Assembly: GCA_026874595.1 (NCBI GenBank)
Contig: CM049310.1
Location: 55,553,058 to 55,617,057, forward strand
From: Sipunculus nudus
Taxonomy: Eukaryota; Annelida; Sipuncula; Golfingiida; Sipunculidae
Reading direction: 5' to 3'
DNA: 64,000 bases
Below, one piece after another: positions 34,200-46,960 of the stretch. A program made the translations under genes and the position numbers. Position 1 is the stretch's first letter. The number at the start of each line of letters is the position of its first letter. The notes under the pieces were generated by a model. That model saw only the letters and a list, made by a program, of their open reading frames with translations. It was not told where the DNA came from and did not search any database.

Positions 34200-36329
34200 A
34201 CTGTTGGGTGTGAACTGGAACTGAAGCGGGTATCATATTTTGAACTCGAGCACTCGGTACCTATTTGATGACTCGGACTTGGGTATCTATTAAATGCTTA
34301 CGCTCAACAGGGGAACATTTAAAGTGAAAAAAATACTGAATGAAACTTTTAACACTGATTGTATAACCTATGTGCTATTCGTATACAAGAAGGTTTTGTT
34401 TCTTTGCATTTAGGTATGGGTGCAATGTTTCATTTATATTAGTAAGAAACGAATCAAACAATTAGATTTAATTTCTCAATTATTATCCACATGAGTAAGT
34501 GCTTAAAAGAGGCCTACACAAGAACTCGAGTGCAGTCTGCGGACTCGTTTAATCGGTTAGAATTTTAACTCCTTAATTACACTAAATCGAGTAGTCTTTT
34601 CAGTCATGGTTTCTCTCTCGTATTATTCGGATAATATACTAGTGACTTATCAATAAGGCTTTGTGAATTATTGGAGACAGATGAGTTTAGTTTTACTCTT
34701 AAGTTCTGCAGCCAAGTAGTAAGACCTTGAAAATATGTAAACTAATCAATAATTTTCTGGATATGTGGACAAAAACATAGTTTACTTCATATAAATTTAC
34801 TTCATAAAAACAGCTATTGGCAGATTGCCAGTCCTTTTATTCTGGTGGATAGCAAGCTCTACCCATGGCCTATAGACGTTTCAACACCAATATAAAATTT
34901 ATAAGTCTATGTCAGTGCATTGTTCAAAAGTATTACGTATCAGGGCGTTCAATAGGAAGAAAACTCAGGGAGTCCGGGTCGGTCACATGAGATTTTGTAG
35001 CGATCCAAGGTAAGGGTTTTGTTTCATATTTCGGTATGTGTAAACTTTTATCAATATTTTTTTTACAATATACGTCGTATCGTATTATTTTATGGTTATT
35101 TATCATGTCATATTATGTTTATATGATAATAGTGAAAGGTAAGGGTCAGTTGTCAATTGACCTATCCAGGAACTCTATGTGTCTTTAATCGCATATTCAT
35201 TCAATGAATAAGCATTGGAATAACGAGCAACCAATCAGGTGACCGTAAACATTGTAAAACGTCAGTCATCCGACAAAAACAAAATTTGCATGATTTGACA
35301 GAGTTTTGTCAAACAGAACACGTGTAGTCTGTACCAGTACCCATGTCTGCATGTTTTCCGGGATATTTTTTTTATACAAAGGATAACCCAGTTGATGAAT
35401 TCAGTCAATGCGACGTTATACGTCATCGACCTTTGAAACGTCATTATTATGTTGTAAGAAGCTCTCGCTACCATAGGCATGGAAGACCGTCTGTTTAGGA
35501 GCGTTTCAGGTGCTCATTATAATAATTGGGTAAAAAGAGCAAAGCATTTGGGCTGTGGTGGATGGGTCAATTATCAGCAGTTTTTCATTGCTTTGTTTGA
35601 TTTAGGGCAATGATCAGTGATCGTTTAAAGGGTTTGCTTTGATACTCTCGATCCGAAAACCAGTTCGCGCCATATCGGACGCTCCGACTTCAAGAACCAA
35701 ACGTCCGAAAGAGATTTTAAGCGTCACAGACGCTTACCCATACATTTCTGAAAGCCCTGAAGCATAAATAGGGTTCTAAAAGTAAACCGGACTTGGAGAC
35801 AGGCAATATATTTTGACTGAAAACCACCATTGCATACAAACTTTTCTAAGGCTCGGGTACAAATGACGACCGTTCGTTTATCAGAAAATCATAGAAAATA
35901 TGGTTATTATCTAACACAGTCAAGAAATAGGTTACCGTCGCATAATTTACTTTCCTTTTGACCTGCATATCATCTAACCGAAGCTTATAAAGTAAAAACA
36001 TATCCAATCATGATGAATTGATACCTGTAAGACTTAAAATCAATGGCTTATAGATCGATCCAAGTCTATGTGGTAAATGTTCAGACGTAGTGGTGAAAAA
36101 GTGTTAAAGCCCTCTAATTCAGAAGCTGTGCTCATTTGATTAAATTCATCTTTAATTAAGAATCGTGCGTAACGTTTCTAAATCAAAACCGCATGGTCTT
36201 TTCGATCGCTGAAATTCATTATAGTTAACATTTTGATTATTAATATTGTTTCATTAATCAAAATTCATTTTTTTTTTATTTTAATAATGCCAGCTATTCA
36301 CCAACCTCACCTACCTTTTTTAAAGAATT
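34200..36329. other. No gene or element seen
   Basis: AT-rich intron sequence with only short unsupported frames. Confidence 0.4.
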
Positions 36330-36625
36330 TTATGTAATTTCTGTCTTACTCTGCGTACATATTAAGGAAAAGTTCTTTAAAATCTTCTGTGACGCATGTT
36401 TGAGTTTATTAATCTTCAAACTGTCAGTAAACAAAGCAATGTAGACAAACGGAAAAATCATGTAACCTAAGGTGGTTTGTTGCATATATGCTCTAGTTGA
36501 TATGTCACTTGTTGCAAACTGCCCTTTGCAAAACTCGAGAGATGTCCTTGTTGGATGTGTTTGGATTTTATTTGGCAGAAAGTCCACATGTTATAAACAC
36601 GTGGATATAAACGTCAGATACCGGA
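36330..36625 (+). repeat. Dispersed repeat family R290, long copy
   Basis: It shares with 45600-45860 and 52755-53045, in order: AAACAAAG/AAACACAG; AAAAATCATG(T/A)AACC; CCCTTTGCAAAACT; TTG(A/G)ATGTGTTTGG; (CACGTG)GATATAAAC; and ATACCGGAATAGGC / TTATCGGAATAGGC. It is about 290 bp, non-coding, with no recognised class. Confidence 0.65.
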
Positions 36626-36629
36626 ATAG

Positions 36630-37958
36630 GCGTCTTTAATCAAATCAAACGGCAGAAACGTGATTTTTTTATGAATCTCCGTTAAAAAAAATGTCGATTA
36701 TGGAGATTTTTTAGAATCGTGTTCTCGTAAAAAAAGGATATTAAAGGCTCATTTTTATAATTTTAATATTTTAAATAAAAATTATTAAAATAAGCAAAAT
36801 AGTTTTAATGTCAACTTAGCCGAGAGCTGTAGAAGGTTCATTTAAGCTATTTATTCTACATGTTTTAACCCAAACTGAACCTGAAATAATTAGCGCATTG
36901 TGTTACCAATAACTGCTTCCTTGTCCTGTCCAACGTCTACAAAATTCAAATAAATACACATTATTAAAAGCAAGCTTCTTCAAATATGTGGCCTGTGCGC
37001 CTGCGCGTGAAAATTGCTTATCGTACTGTCGCTATGACCGCTTTGATCATTTTCCCGCTCGCATGGTTTTTAGCATAATAAAACCCTCAGCGCAATTACT
37101 TAGATAATGTAGTCCATATTCAAGGAATAAAAAAATCTTTCAATATTTGAAATCAACCATCGTTACAACCAGCGCAATATTATAAGCGTAAGAACCGTGG
37201 CTAAATATGCCCATTAAGGTGTTGTCGTTCATCAAATACCGGTAATCTGTCAAACATAATGGTCTCACTAAAAGGATTATTTAGGTTTTTAATGTTCAGA
37301 ATACTCTTTCGCTGAGGTGAGGTCGGGACAAAAATTGACGATGTGAAGTGTGGCATTTCGTTGCAACATATAACACGTTTATTAAACATCTGTAATGAGA
37401 TATAGATCCACGTTCTTTGATCCGGTGTAAGGCAAATAGTGTAGCCTTGTACGGGAAAGGGGACGGGAAAATATTATCTATACGCGTGGTAATCCTATTT
37501 GAACACAAGTAACGTATTTAATGTGTCACGGGACCCCTTTTTCTTTCGCTAGTGGTCTGATGAAGACCTCTCCATGCCAGGCAGGGACCCTTGTTATTCA
37601 TAATGCATATAAGCTACAGTGCTCCTATTCAAATCTAAACTGGGTTATGGTTTTATTCATAATCTCTGCCATACGTGGTTGGAATCCTGCTGAAGCAGGA
37701 TCTGCCGTGGCATGATTACCTTATTGTGCCATTGTTGCAGACCTGAGAATTTGATTACCCAGAAGAATAAGGGCATTAAGGTGCATGTATTTCAGCTGAT
37801 GATGATTATAAGAAACAGCGACCAGCCTCCGCAATGTAACAGTGCGGTGTTATCACATCTTAATTCAGTAACTAAGTACAAACACAGGTCATTGTGACGA
37901 TAAAAATGAGTTTCCATTTCTTAAGTAAAATTATTCAGGAATACATAGTTTATTTTGG
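36630..37958. other. No gene seen
   Basis: Two overlapping minus-strand frames (37201-37508) and a plus frame (37521-37715) have no supporting evidence. Confidence 0.4.

Positions 37959-37959
<1 letters not shown>

Positions 37960-38007
<48 letters not shown>
37960..38007. repeat. (TA)n microsatellite
   Basis: 48 bp of TA dinucleotides. Confidence 0.95.
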
Positions 38008-38009
<2 letters not shown>

Positions 38010-38011
<2 letters not shown>

Positions 38012-39046
38012 TTTTATGTTAAATTTCTTTCAAATGGTTTTTAAACCAGCAAGATTGCTGCTCAAACCGTCTTCATTGTGATTAGACATATAGAGGAATA
38101 TACCATGTACCGGTAAAATTAAAGCTCCATGTCTTTTAAATGTATTTTATTTGTTTGCTGCTCTTTCAATATGGTTTTAATTCGATGTATATAAGAATGA
38201 TACTGTAAATATCATGGTTAAAATGAAAGTGAAATGCTCTCCTTTTTTAATTTCATTAACGCTCGCGTTTCATTAACGCTGAACGTTTAAATTCCACCCA
38301 GACACTTCACCTCTGTATTCTTTGTGAAATGATAGTAAGTTACTTCAATTAATAAAACCATACATATTTTATAGATATTGCTTCAAATGTCTCAATACAG
38401 GCACAGCCGGGAGTCTGTCTGCTTTATGGATAACATCGCATTAGCAGAATAGATAAAATATTAAAGACAACGGCTCGGGCACATTTGTGGACAGAGTTCC
38501 CTAAGGTACAATGACGTGCTTAATCACATTAAAGGATAGGTCCGACGTCCTTGATACAAGTAGTCCGTATGCCCTCGAGGAACCATTTGTCGGGTGACCA
38601 AATATCAATTATCAGTCGTTTTTATCCGAGCGGGCTCCTTTCACTGGGATGTCTTCTGTTGAAAAGAGATAATAGCGACTTCAAATATCCCGGGCTTGCC
38701 TCTAACGTATCAATCTTTGCCACCAAGACCTCCGACCACAGGATGTTAAAAATATATCGATGTCAGAACTTGTGGGGAATCGCCTGTGTAATAATCGCTG
38801 ATTATAAAAACTAGCATAAGTCAGTCTAAGTGATATTTTGTATTCCCTCCTGTGGTTTGCTATTAGAAAAAATATAACCTACAATATTTTACCAAGTCTG
38901 GCGACTTGATTGTTGAAATATAATCATGAATATTTAAGTTTGATGCACATAAATTCGGATTACCATTTGGCTGCCGAATTTATTGCTGACAGGAGTAGTT
39001 GTGGTGAGAAATGTGCACAGGTATAGGTTTATATATAAAGTTAATG
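38010..39046. other. No gene seen
   Basis: Intron sequence. The 87-codon frame at 38551-38814 lacks supporting features. Confidence 0.4.
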
Positions 39047-39048
39047 TA

Positions 39049-39891
39049 CAGTAAAACCCCGCTAACGCGACCACCTGTGGGACCAGGGAAAGTGGTCGTG
39101 TTAGCGGGGTGGTCGTGTTAGCGGGATGCTTGCACATTAGTCTGCCAATATTAACGCAGGCGATAATATGGGTATTTCAAGTAAATGTTAAGTTGTTGTC
39201 CCTGTTTCGACGGTCTTGATGAGTTCTATCTTCTCCTGGAGGCTGAGCTCTTTAGGTTTCTTTTTACGAGCTGGCGTTGAGGTCATCCTTACAGCATTGG
39301 TCTTAACACGCAGATGGTCTGATGTCGAACACGTAGTGAGAACAGAATAACCACATTTAATTTTTAGTGTTATTTACATGGTTCCTGCTTGATCAATGAA
39401 TTGTGATTTGTCACAGTTTTACTTTACTCGCCTGAATGTTTGCGTTAGGTGTTAGTTATGTTAGCCAAACTCCTTTTTGATCAGTATATTAAATGCTTAT
39501 CATACATCCGTTCTCAACAAACAATGTAACGGACCATGACGTCCAACATCTTCTGATGCGTCTAGCTTGGCTAACAGGCTGGGCGGTATTATAAATAAGC
39601 CTAAATATATGGCTGGGCAGATGAACGTGCCCGGCTAATTAATCACGGGCTATAATCTAAGTCCAAGCTGGGCGATGAGCGTTTCACTTGCTCAACGGGC
39701 CGCGGTCGCCACGGGCCAGTGGTCGTGATACGGGAGCTCATCTGAAGGTCGCGACCAAAAAATGGGTCGTTGGTCGTGATACCGAAGTTTTTTATATGAT
39801 AATTTATATTAGACAATTCTGGGACCAAGAAAAGTGGTCGTGTTAGCGGAGTGATCGTGTTAAAGGGTGGTCGTCATGCGGGAGTTCACTG
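39049..39891. mobile_element. Non-autonomous pogo/Tigger-type DNA transposon
   Basis: The left TIR CAGTAAAACCCCGCTAACGC, followed by GACCACC, faces a right end whose reverse complement is CAGTGAACTCCCGCATGACG, then ACCACCC. TA dinucleotides flank both sides (39047-39048 and 39892-39893), the target duplication expected for Tc1/mariner-pogo transposons. Extra internal copies of the GTGGTCGTGTTAGCGG motif lie near both ends. It is 843 bp long and keeps a fragment of the transposase gene (next entry), so it derives by internal deletion from a full element. Confidence 0.85.
39188..39286 (-). pseudogene. N-terminal remnant of a pogo/Tigger transposase
   Basis: From ATG at 39286 the frame reads MTSTPARKKKPKELSLQEKI and then ELIKTVETG, with a stop at 39190-39188 after 32 residues. 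This matches the start of pogo/Tigger transposases and CENP-B, where a basic segment and 'LSLxEKxxLI' open the first helix of the Psq/CENP-B helix-turn-helix DNA-binding domain. The recognition helix, second HTH and DDE catalytic domain are gone. The ATG is preserved and the surviving segment is unbroken, which suggests fairly recent decay. It lies inside the TIR element at 39049-39891. Confidence 0.75.
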
Positions 39892-39894
39892 TAT

Positions 39895-40425
39895 TTAGTT
39901 ATTTATGAAGTTATACGTGAAGCCTATACATTTCTATCAGACATTAAAATTTTTAATGAAGGTTTATATAAATATATTTTATATACGTATATATGTGTAA
40001 GTTAGACTTAATCTACTTGGTCAATATTTTATAATTTACAGGAGATTTCACGGTAATATATAGAAGGTTTATAAAAATAATCACTCATCGGTCGTTTTAT
40101 TTCTTATAATCATCCAACATTGTTTTACAACAAATTACTGTATATATTTGTATCGGTATTTGTATCATTTATATCTTTATCTCTTTCTTATCAGTTTTAT
40201 CAGTAAAACTGTTCACAGGCTATCCACACAAAAAATTGGCTGTTGAAAGAATTCAGGAAGGTGATATATATACCTCAAAATATGGGTGAACTATAGATAT
40301 TTTTTTAATAAGCCGAACTCAATATTTCTAACGCAAATCTAACATTAACGTTGGTGCCAAAAATTAACTGTATACTGTAACCTTATACAAACACTCCATC
40401 GAGTTTATATCCACATCTTGATACC

Positions 40426-40429
<4 letters not shown>
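39895..40429. other. No gene seen
   Basis: AT-rich intron sequence. Nothing was recognised. Confidence 0.4.

Positions 40430-40469
<40 letters not shown>
40430..40469. repeat. (TA)n microsatellite
   Basis: 40 bp of TA dinucleotides. Confidence 0.95.
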
Positions 40470-40471
<2 letters not shown>

Positions 40472-40683
40472 AACTTTGGAAGAAAATGGATGTAGAGCTA
40501 ACGTCATGCGTGAAACGAATGATAAGGCAAATAGGAGAAAACGGCTGGAAGCCATCATTCAGCCACATATCAACAGATGCCGGCTTTTACATTCCGTTTG
40601 GCTGGCCCTGCCTGGACTTGTATACCGCATACAAATCAAATGACAGACATCGGCTGTCAATCAACCGCCGACCTGTAAACGTC

Positions 40684-40685
<2 letters not shown>

Positions 40686-40760
<75 letters not shown>

Positions 40761-40770
40761 ATATATATAT
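40686..40770. repeat. (TA)n microsatellite, long
   Basis: About 85 bp of TA with one TTT interruption. With 40430-40469 it brackets a 216-bp unique segment. Confidence 0.95.
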
Positions 40771-41007
40771 CAGCTAGCTACAAGGGACGCTTTATGAATT
40801 TTTGCTATAGAGATGGATGACATATACCGAAACAGGGACGGATACAGGACATAACACCCTGCCAAGGGTAAACAAAGTGCTAGTAGACATCGTACAACAC
40901 GCATGCCGAAGTATAGGTACGAAAACTATTGGGTGCAAAATACGGCACTGTTTTTTTATATTAAGCGTAAATTACTCTGTTTTCCATTATTTGTTTCGGT
41001 CGAAAAT

Positions 41008-41056
41008 GAAGGGGCGCGCACCCCCATGCAGCGCCCTTTTAAATCCGCCCCTCTGA
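41008..41056 (-). mobile_element. End fragment of a CAGGGGCGGATTT-type element
   Basis: Read on the minus strand it begins CAGAGGGGCGGATTTAAAAG and continues into GGGCGC and GGGGGTGCGCGCCCC, similar to the end at 29427. The other end was not found. Confidence 0.45.
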
Positions 41057-41059
41057 AAT

Positions 41060-43245
41060 GTGTTAAGGGCTAATATCTTCGAGAGGTAGCAACATACTGC
41101 TGATAATTGCCACGGTCAAGGAGGTTATATCTTCACTCATGTTTACTTGTTTGTATGTCATACGTTGTGAGCAGAATTGTGCAAAACAGGTACTTAATTG
41201 ATTTCGAAAAATTTTGAATGGACAAATGGGGCATTGTCGTATGAAGATACCATTAATGTTTGGTGCGGGCCGGGATAAAGTGGGTGGGTCCAGTAGGATT
41301 TTCTTTCTTTTTTTTTTTTTGCCTTGACGTAGTCATTCTAGTTGTTGTGTAAGATTGGTCCCTTTTTCCTCCTTATATTTAATGTTAAACTCGAACCTTC
41401 AGTTTACGAATGTTGATATGGTTCGATCAGCGCGTTGTGTAGGAAACAGCAGCAGAAAAACTAGCAGTCTCAAACACAAGTGCTGCTTTAGACAGCAACC
41501 TGCCATTGCTGTACTGGGAGAGACCCATTAAAGACAAATTCAATTTACGCATCAGATAATATCCCGCTGAATGGCTCCTGTATACACATTCAATCAATAT
41601 CCTGACAGGGTGATATTACAGAGCGGGGAAAGTGGCTGCATGCGGACAAACAGAATTTATACCAGACAATATATACTTCCGACTTTAATGGATTTCATCA
41701 TCTCCACCATATCGCGCTGAATAAAACGATTTTGAATCCACATAATGATCTTTTTGTATAAGGGTCTTATATTTGGTTTTCTACAAATGAAATGGCTTGT
41801 CTGTAGAATGAAAGGGAGGTCTATAGTTTGAATTAAATCTGTCTGTAGCTGGGTGAAGTGGCCTGACAATAATGGTGGAAGGAAGGAATCTATGGAATCC
41901 CTTGGCTTCGGGGTCTTGGGCTCTTGGTGGGATTTTCTTCTCGTTCTTCTATGGGTATTGTCCTTGCATTAAAAGTAGAAAGTACATATCACCAATCTCG
42001 CGGCATCCCTCTGTGGAAGTTCTCCAAACCGACAGCATGATCTGCAGATGAATGATAACACTGGGGCGCCGCAGGTGAAGAGAATTTCAATTATACAAAT
42101 GGATTCTACACGAGCCGCCTATTGCTCCTGCGTGGTAACAGGGCATCGTTAAAGCCGCTATTGCAATAACATGCTCGGTGTCAACCCTTTTTATCTTTTA
42201 TTTCTTTATCTTTCTTATTTTTCCGTAATATTTTTATCGAGTGACCTTTGCGGCGACTGTATAGGGCTCACGGAGTTAGGGCCTTCGGTGACGCGGTTTT
42301 ATAATAGTAATGGAAACTATTTCTTCTAATCACATCTCTCCATGCTCTTAATGAATTTTATGGCTCCCTTTCGGACACCTTAGTACATGAGGTAATTAGG
42401 TTTTATCACGCTTTCTCACCATATAGATAGCTATGGGAGGGAAGTTTCATTTCACACTGATCATACCCTACCGACTTCAGAAATGAAAGCAATTATAGAA
42501 AGTAATGACGGTTCACATTACAATTTGCATGGGACATGACATATGATGCTTAAGGCATTCACCATGAACTGAGTGTAAGCCAACTCAATACAATGGATCA
42601 TGTTCCTCTGTTGCATAGCAACGCGCCTTGCTGCCATGTCTAATGATGCTAAGGGCGCTGCGACATGTATAGTTACTCCCCTGAGTATTGTCGAACAATA
42701 GCATTCGGGAGTCTTAAGTACCATTTACATAAATTTAATTTTCGACCTTATTCTCAAGGACAGATCTCCTTACAGAACCTTTATAGGTCCTGTACATGGC
42801 GTTTTGAAAAAGGAGAGAGAGAGAGAGAGAGATGTATTTAACTAATATTCAAGAACTTTTTATACAAATTTTAACTTGAAACCCTGTGTCACCCGAAGGT
42901 ACGTAATTTTAATATTAACATAAACGTTCTAAAAGAACTGTGAAGAATACAGGGAAAAAAGATACTGTAAAGACAAAACTTTAAACTGGAATGTGTTTTA
43001 TTAACACTGAAGTGGACATTTACACCTTGACACTATACATTTCTCTCAAATGTGTAAAGTTTTCTTCATCATTAATTTAACCCTTTTCCCTGTCAGGTTA
43101 ATTTCAGATTTCGGACAGATTCAGTTTTTTTTATTCACATTAACAGGTAAAATCTCATTCAGTTCTCAATTATTGTCTTTGCCAAATAATCAATAATTAC
43201 TACATAATGTTTGTTAAAGCCGGCTATTTACCTACCTCTTCTGTA
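41060..43245. other. No gene seen; unique-looking sequence
   Basis: The 41500-42470 part has mixed composition and no recognised repeats. (GA)n lies at 42813-42832. A conserved regulatory function cannot be judged without a comparison. Confidence 0.4.
42813..42832. repeat. (GA)n microsatellite
   Basis: 20 bp of GA dinucleotides. Confidence 0.9.
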
Positions 43246-43253
43246 GAATGAAT

Positions 43254-45494
43254 CAGTGGCGTAGGGTGGGGGGCGACAGGGGCGGTCCGGGCGGCACATT
43301 TTTGAGGGCGGCATTTCGGGAAATTAGTATAATGAGTGGCATAAGGAGTTCCTCAAAAAGTACAAATTTGACTTTTTTGTCTCATTTCAAGTATTTCAGG
43401 GATTATAAGCTGGGCTCTGGAACCTACCAAATGATCGGCGAACGATTTGCACATTTTAGGGGGCGGCATTTCTGGGATTTAGTATAATCAGTGGCATAAG
43501 GAGTTCTCATAAACTTCTAATTTGGCCTTTTTGTCCCATGTTCAAGTATTCTAGGGATTATAAACTGGACAATGGAACCTACCAAATGATTAGCGAACAA
43601 TTTGTACATTTGGGGGCGGCTTTTCTGGGATTTAGTATTATCAGTGGCATAAGGAGTCCTCAAAAAGTACAATTTGGCCTTTTTGTTCCATTTTCAAGTA
43701 TTCCTGGGATTATAAACTGGACAATGGAACCTACCAAATGATTAGCAAACGATTTGTACATTTTTTTGGGGCGGCATTTCTGGGATTTAGTATAATCATT
43801 GGCATAAGGAGTTCCTCAAAAAGTTCAAGTTTGGCCTTTTTGTCCCTTTTCAAGAATTTCAGGGATTAAAAACTGGGCAGTGGAACCAACCAAATTATTT
43901 GCGGACGATCTCCATGGAGGCAAGCTATACGCAAAAAATACATATCTGTTATTCTTTGTTAGATCTGTGGTCTTGCAATGTCAGAACGCCATCGATAAAC
44001 TGACCAATCATGCAAAAAGCCTGTATTTCACGGCGGTCGTCGTTTACAGAAATCCCTAGCAGCACCTGATAATCACCAGGGAAAACCCCTGTCAGAAGAC
44101 CAATGGCCCCCGGTGGTGGGGGTGGGGTGTGTGTCGTACACATTGTGCGAAAAATATTTTGACGTATTATGTTGCTTTTTCCTGGGAAAGTATTAAGAAT
44201 TTCCATTCTTGAACCCTTGAATTCTCGAAATTCCAGGATATTTAAGCAGCCTGAAACAACCTGAAATGCCCTTTTTCCATGATTCTTCATACTCTAACAT
44301 CAGTCTTGTTGAAATACAGACGTTTACACTATCGTGTATATAATGAGTACTACCTAAATTGTGTCTTTTGATTAACCAATATGACCTGCATGATCTTTTA
44401 TGTAACTTGAATAAAAACAATAAACACCCAGACCTATGTAGGAATTATTTTAACTTCAAAATATAATTCCATTATAACTGTCCGGCGGGAGAAATCCCCC
44501 TTGCCGCTTAGCCACATGTTAAATATACGTATCAAGTATCAGTTTTTACTTTTAGAGTTCAAAACTTAAAGATATATTAACATGCACTGTTAATTCTTTT
44601 ATTAAGAGTTTAATGATCCACAACCTACAGACAATTGTTGTATATTGTGACAAATCAGTTGAAATTAAATTATAATATATATTTAAATTATATAATTACT
44701 TGAAATTTATTTAAATACTTTATTGAATAACAAATTAACATAAAACCTCGCAAAGTGCATAATCACTATAATTCTAAAATGATTTTGATGTAGCCTTGAA
44801 TTAAAGTATGCTTTTAACTTTGGTGATTTTAATTAAACAAAGTCAGTTTGTCCAAACAGTGGATTTTTTTATGTGAAAATATTAAGCATGCCCTGCCTAC
44901 ATATATAGGCTTAACTCATGAATTACGCTTTTTTTTTAGTAAAGACTAAAGTGCCTTACATGCAGCAGTACCATGCATATCTCAATAGCTCTATTAGGTG
45001 TACCTTCTGTCATATGTGATAACAAGAGGTGGAATTATAGATGTGACAAGGTATTTGTATGCGTTGATAATGGAATAACACTCACCAAATAAAGTTTTTT
45101 TCCAGAGTTGAGTATAAAGTAATCATGAATCGTGTTTACATGAATGATGAAAGATCGATTTCCCACATTATATGTGTATCCTGCAGTGTAATCTGTTTAT
45201 AGTTACAATTTATTCGTTTTATCCTTTCTGTTCACTTCATAATGAAATATACTTGTTTGAGCTTCGAGTGATCTTTTGATTTACATTAGCAAAGAGATGT
45301 CTGCTCTTTAATATGTGGCGGAAGAATTCCCTGCCAGTGAATCCATTTAATTGCGTTGATGTCAAATACAAGCCTGTAACAAGGAGCTGAGACACGATAT
45401 GTTTCAATATGTTATCCTGTTTTGTAAAGTTTTGTTAGAGGGGCGGCAATTTCTAAGTCCGCCCCGGGCGGCAATGAGGCTAGGTACGCCGCTG
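43254..45494. mobile_element. hAT-type non-autonomous DNA transposon, complete
   Basis: The left end CAGTGGCGTAGGGTGGGG faces a right end ending GGTACGCCGCTG (reverse complement CAGCGGCGTACC). A perfect 8-bp duplication GAATGAAT flanks it (43246-43253 and 45495-45502). CAGTGGCGTA-type termini and 8-bp duplications are hallmarks of the hAT superfamily. The element is 2241 bp long and the subterminal regions are rich in GGGGCGGC. A minus-strand frame (43949-44290) inside shows no hAT DDE or dimerisation motifs, so no transposase is evident. It has probably been mobilised in trans. Confidence 0.9.
43300..43930 (+). repeat. Tandem array, 154-bp unit, four copies, inside the hAT element
   Basis: GGGCGGCATTT (or GGGCGGC) starts near 43306, 43461, 43614 and 43768. 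Each is followed by GGGATTTAGTATAATCAGTGGCATAAGGAG-type and GGAACCTACCAAATGAT blocks. Frames at 43248-43741 merely follow the period. Confidence 0.9.
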
Positions 45495-45599
45495 GAATGA
45501 ATACGATTTCTCGCTTACTTAATATATAAAAAATGGACTTTACATTGTTCCTGTTGAGGACAATTCCCATGACGCATCTGTGAAGGATATTTGACCTTG

Positions 45600-45860
45600 T
45601 TTGTCTGCAAGCTATTGGTAAACAAGGTACATGCACAAATGTTGACAAAAAGAATACACATGTTACCGAAGGAGGTTGGTTGCATAAGTGCGGAAGTTGA
45701 AATGCTTTATGGTTTCAAAATGCGAAAAATTCTGGTCGATCTCACTTAACGCCAAATGCCTTTGTTGAATGTGTTTGGATTAATTAGACGGGCCCAAACG
45801 TGCTATAAACACGTGGATATAAACAAAACGAACAGTTTGTGTGCGATGGGATCAGCGTCT
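45600..45860 (+). repeat. Dispersed repeat family R290, third copy
   Basis: It shares GGTAAACAAG, ACATGTTACCGAAGGAGGTT, TTGAATGTGTTTGGATTA and ATAAACACGTGGATATAAAC with the copies at 36330 and 52755. It starts about 100 bp right of the hAT element. Confidence 0.6.
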
Positions 45861-46816
45861 CTGGCCTTTTTTTTATAACAGGTCCAAGGGATTATCTTTA
45901 GTTAATCAAAATCATGTATCTGAATAGGCTCCTTTAATAGAAATTTTGAACTGAAAATATGTATGCAAGTAAAGGGGGTTTGGAGCTCTAGGATGCAATT
46001 TCTGGTGTTCCTGAACGGCCCGCTGAGGGAAATGTCATTATTAAACCGCAAATAACCCCCCCCCCCCCAATATGTATTTATATATATTCATAAATTGTGT
46101 ATGATACTTATGAGGGTGCTTGTTGAGGAGACTGCGGCATTGACTAGATGTGATCTATAGCTGGGTATAAATAAGACCTAATACCGGGTAAGCCCCGGGT
46201 CTGGAATGGAATCTATCTGAAGATTTAATTAAGCGACAAAGTGTTTTAAAATGACATTCTCTGTGTAAGACCAGCACAGTGTCTCGGATCTGGCTTTGAA
46301 TCATTCATTTTAATAAGCCACGGGTCACTGATGTATCGAGATACAATAGCTCATCTTGCGCCGGGTTGTCTGATATTTAAGATCGAATGATTTAGGTGTC
46401 GCCCGTATACCATTAGGTGAAAATCCTTCGACATAAATTCCTTTTATTTATATGCTATATAAGAACAAGCGACACCTCGTAACGAAATCACTGTGTAGAT
46501 TTATTTTCTTTTCATCTTATAATAAATAAATTGTTCACTTTCAATAATCCGCTTTTATGTTTGTTTGTAGCAAATATAACAGACGTATATTTATGTGTTC
46601 AGTTTTTGACGCTCAGTGAAACCATGCAGTCTAGTTTTAAGATGAAATACAAATATATTAATAAAAAATAACTTTCAAACAACCGCCTAGAAGTTACGAA
46701 TTAAGTTACATCGTGCAGATGTATAGTAAAATTTGTATAAACTATAGATAAAGATATATCAATTATAATGGGAATGGGGTCATTTGATATGTACAACATA
46801 TTTGGCGGGGCATGTT
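45861..46816. other. No gene seen
   Basis: A C-run lies at 46058-46069. No supported exon was found. Confidence 0.4.
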
Positions 46817-46960
46817 AGCAGACGACAACGCAGAGTTTGCAAGACGGCAACGCCAAGTTACAGAAAATGCAAAGTAAGCAGACGGCAACATAAAGTAAGC
46901 AGACGGAAACGCAAAGTTAGCAGACGACAACGCAATGTAGCAGGCGACAATGCCACGTGG
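46817..46960 (+). repeat. 21-bp minisatellite
   Basis: Units of the form GCAGACGGCAACGCAAAGTTA recur at about 46817, 46838, 46877, 46898, 46919 and 46939 (period 21), with one degraded unit. Because 21 is divisible by three, the minus strand shows a repetitive 7-residue frame (46763-47080) that should not be read as a gene. Confidence 0.85.

Noticed and set aside
43949-44290. 113-codon minus-strand frame inside the hAT element as a transposase
   Set aside because: No hAT catalytic or dimerisation motif is visible; it is far too short and begins after the tandem array.
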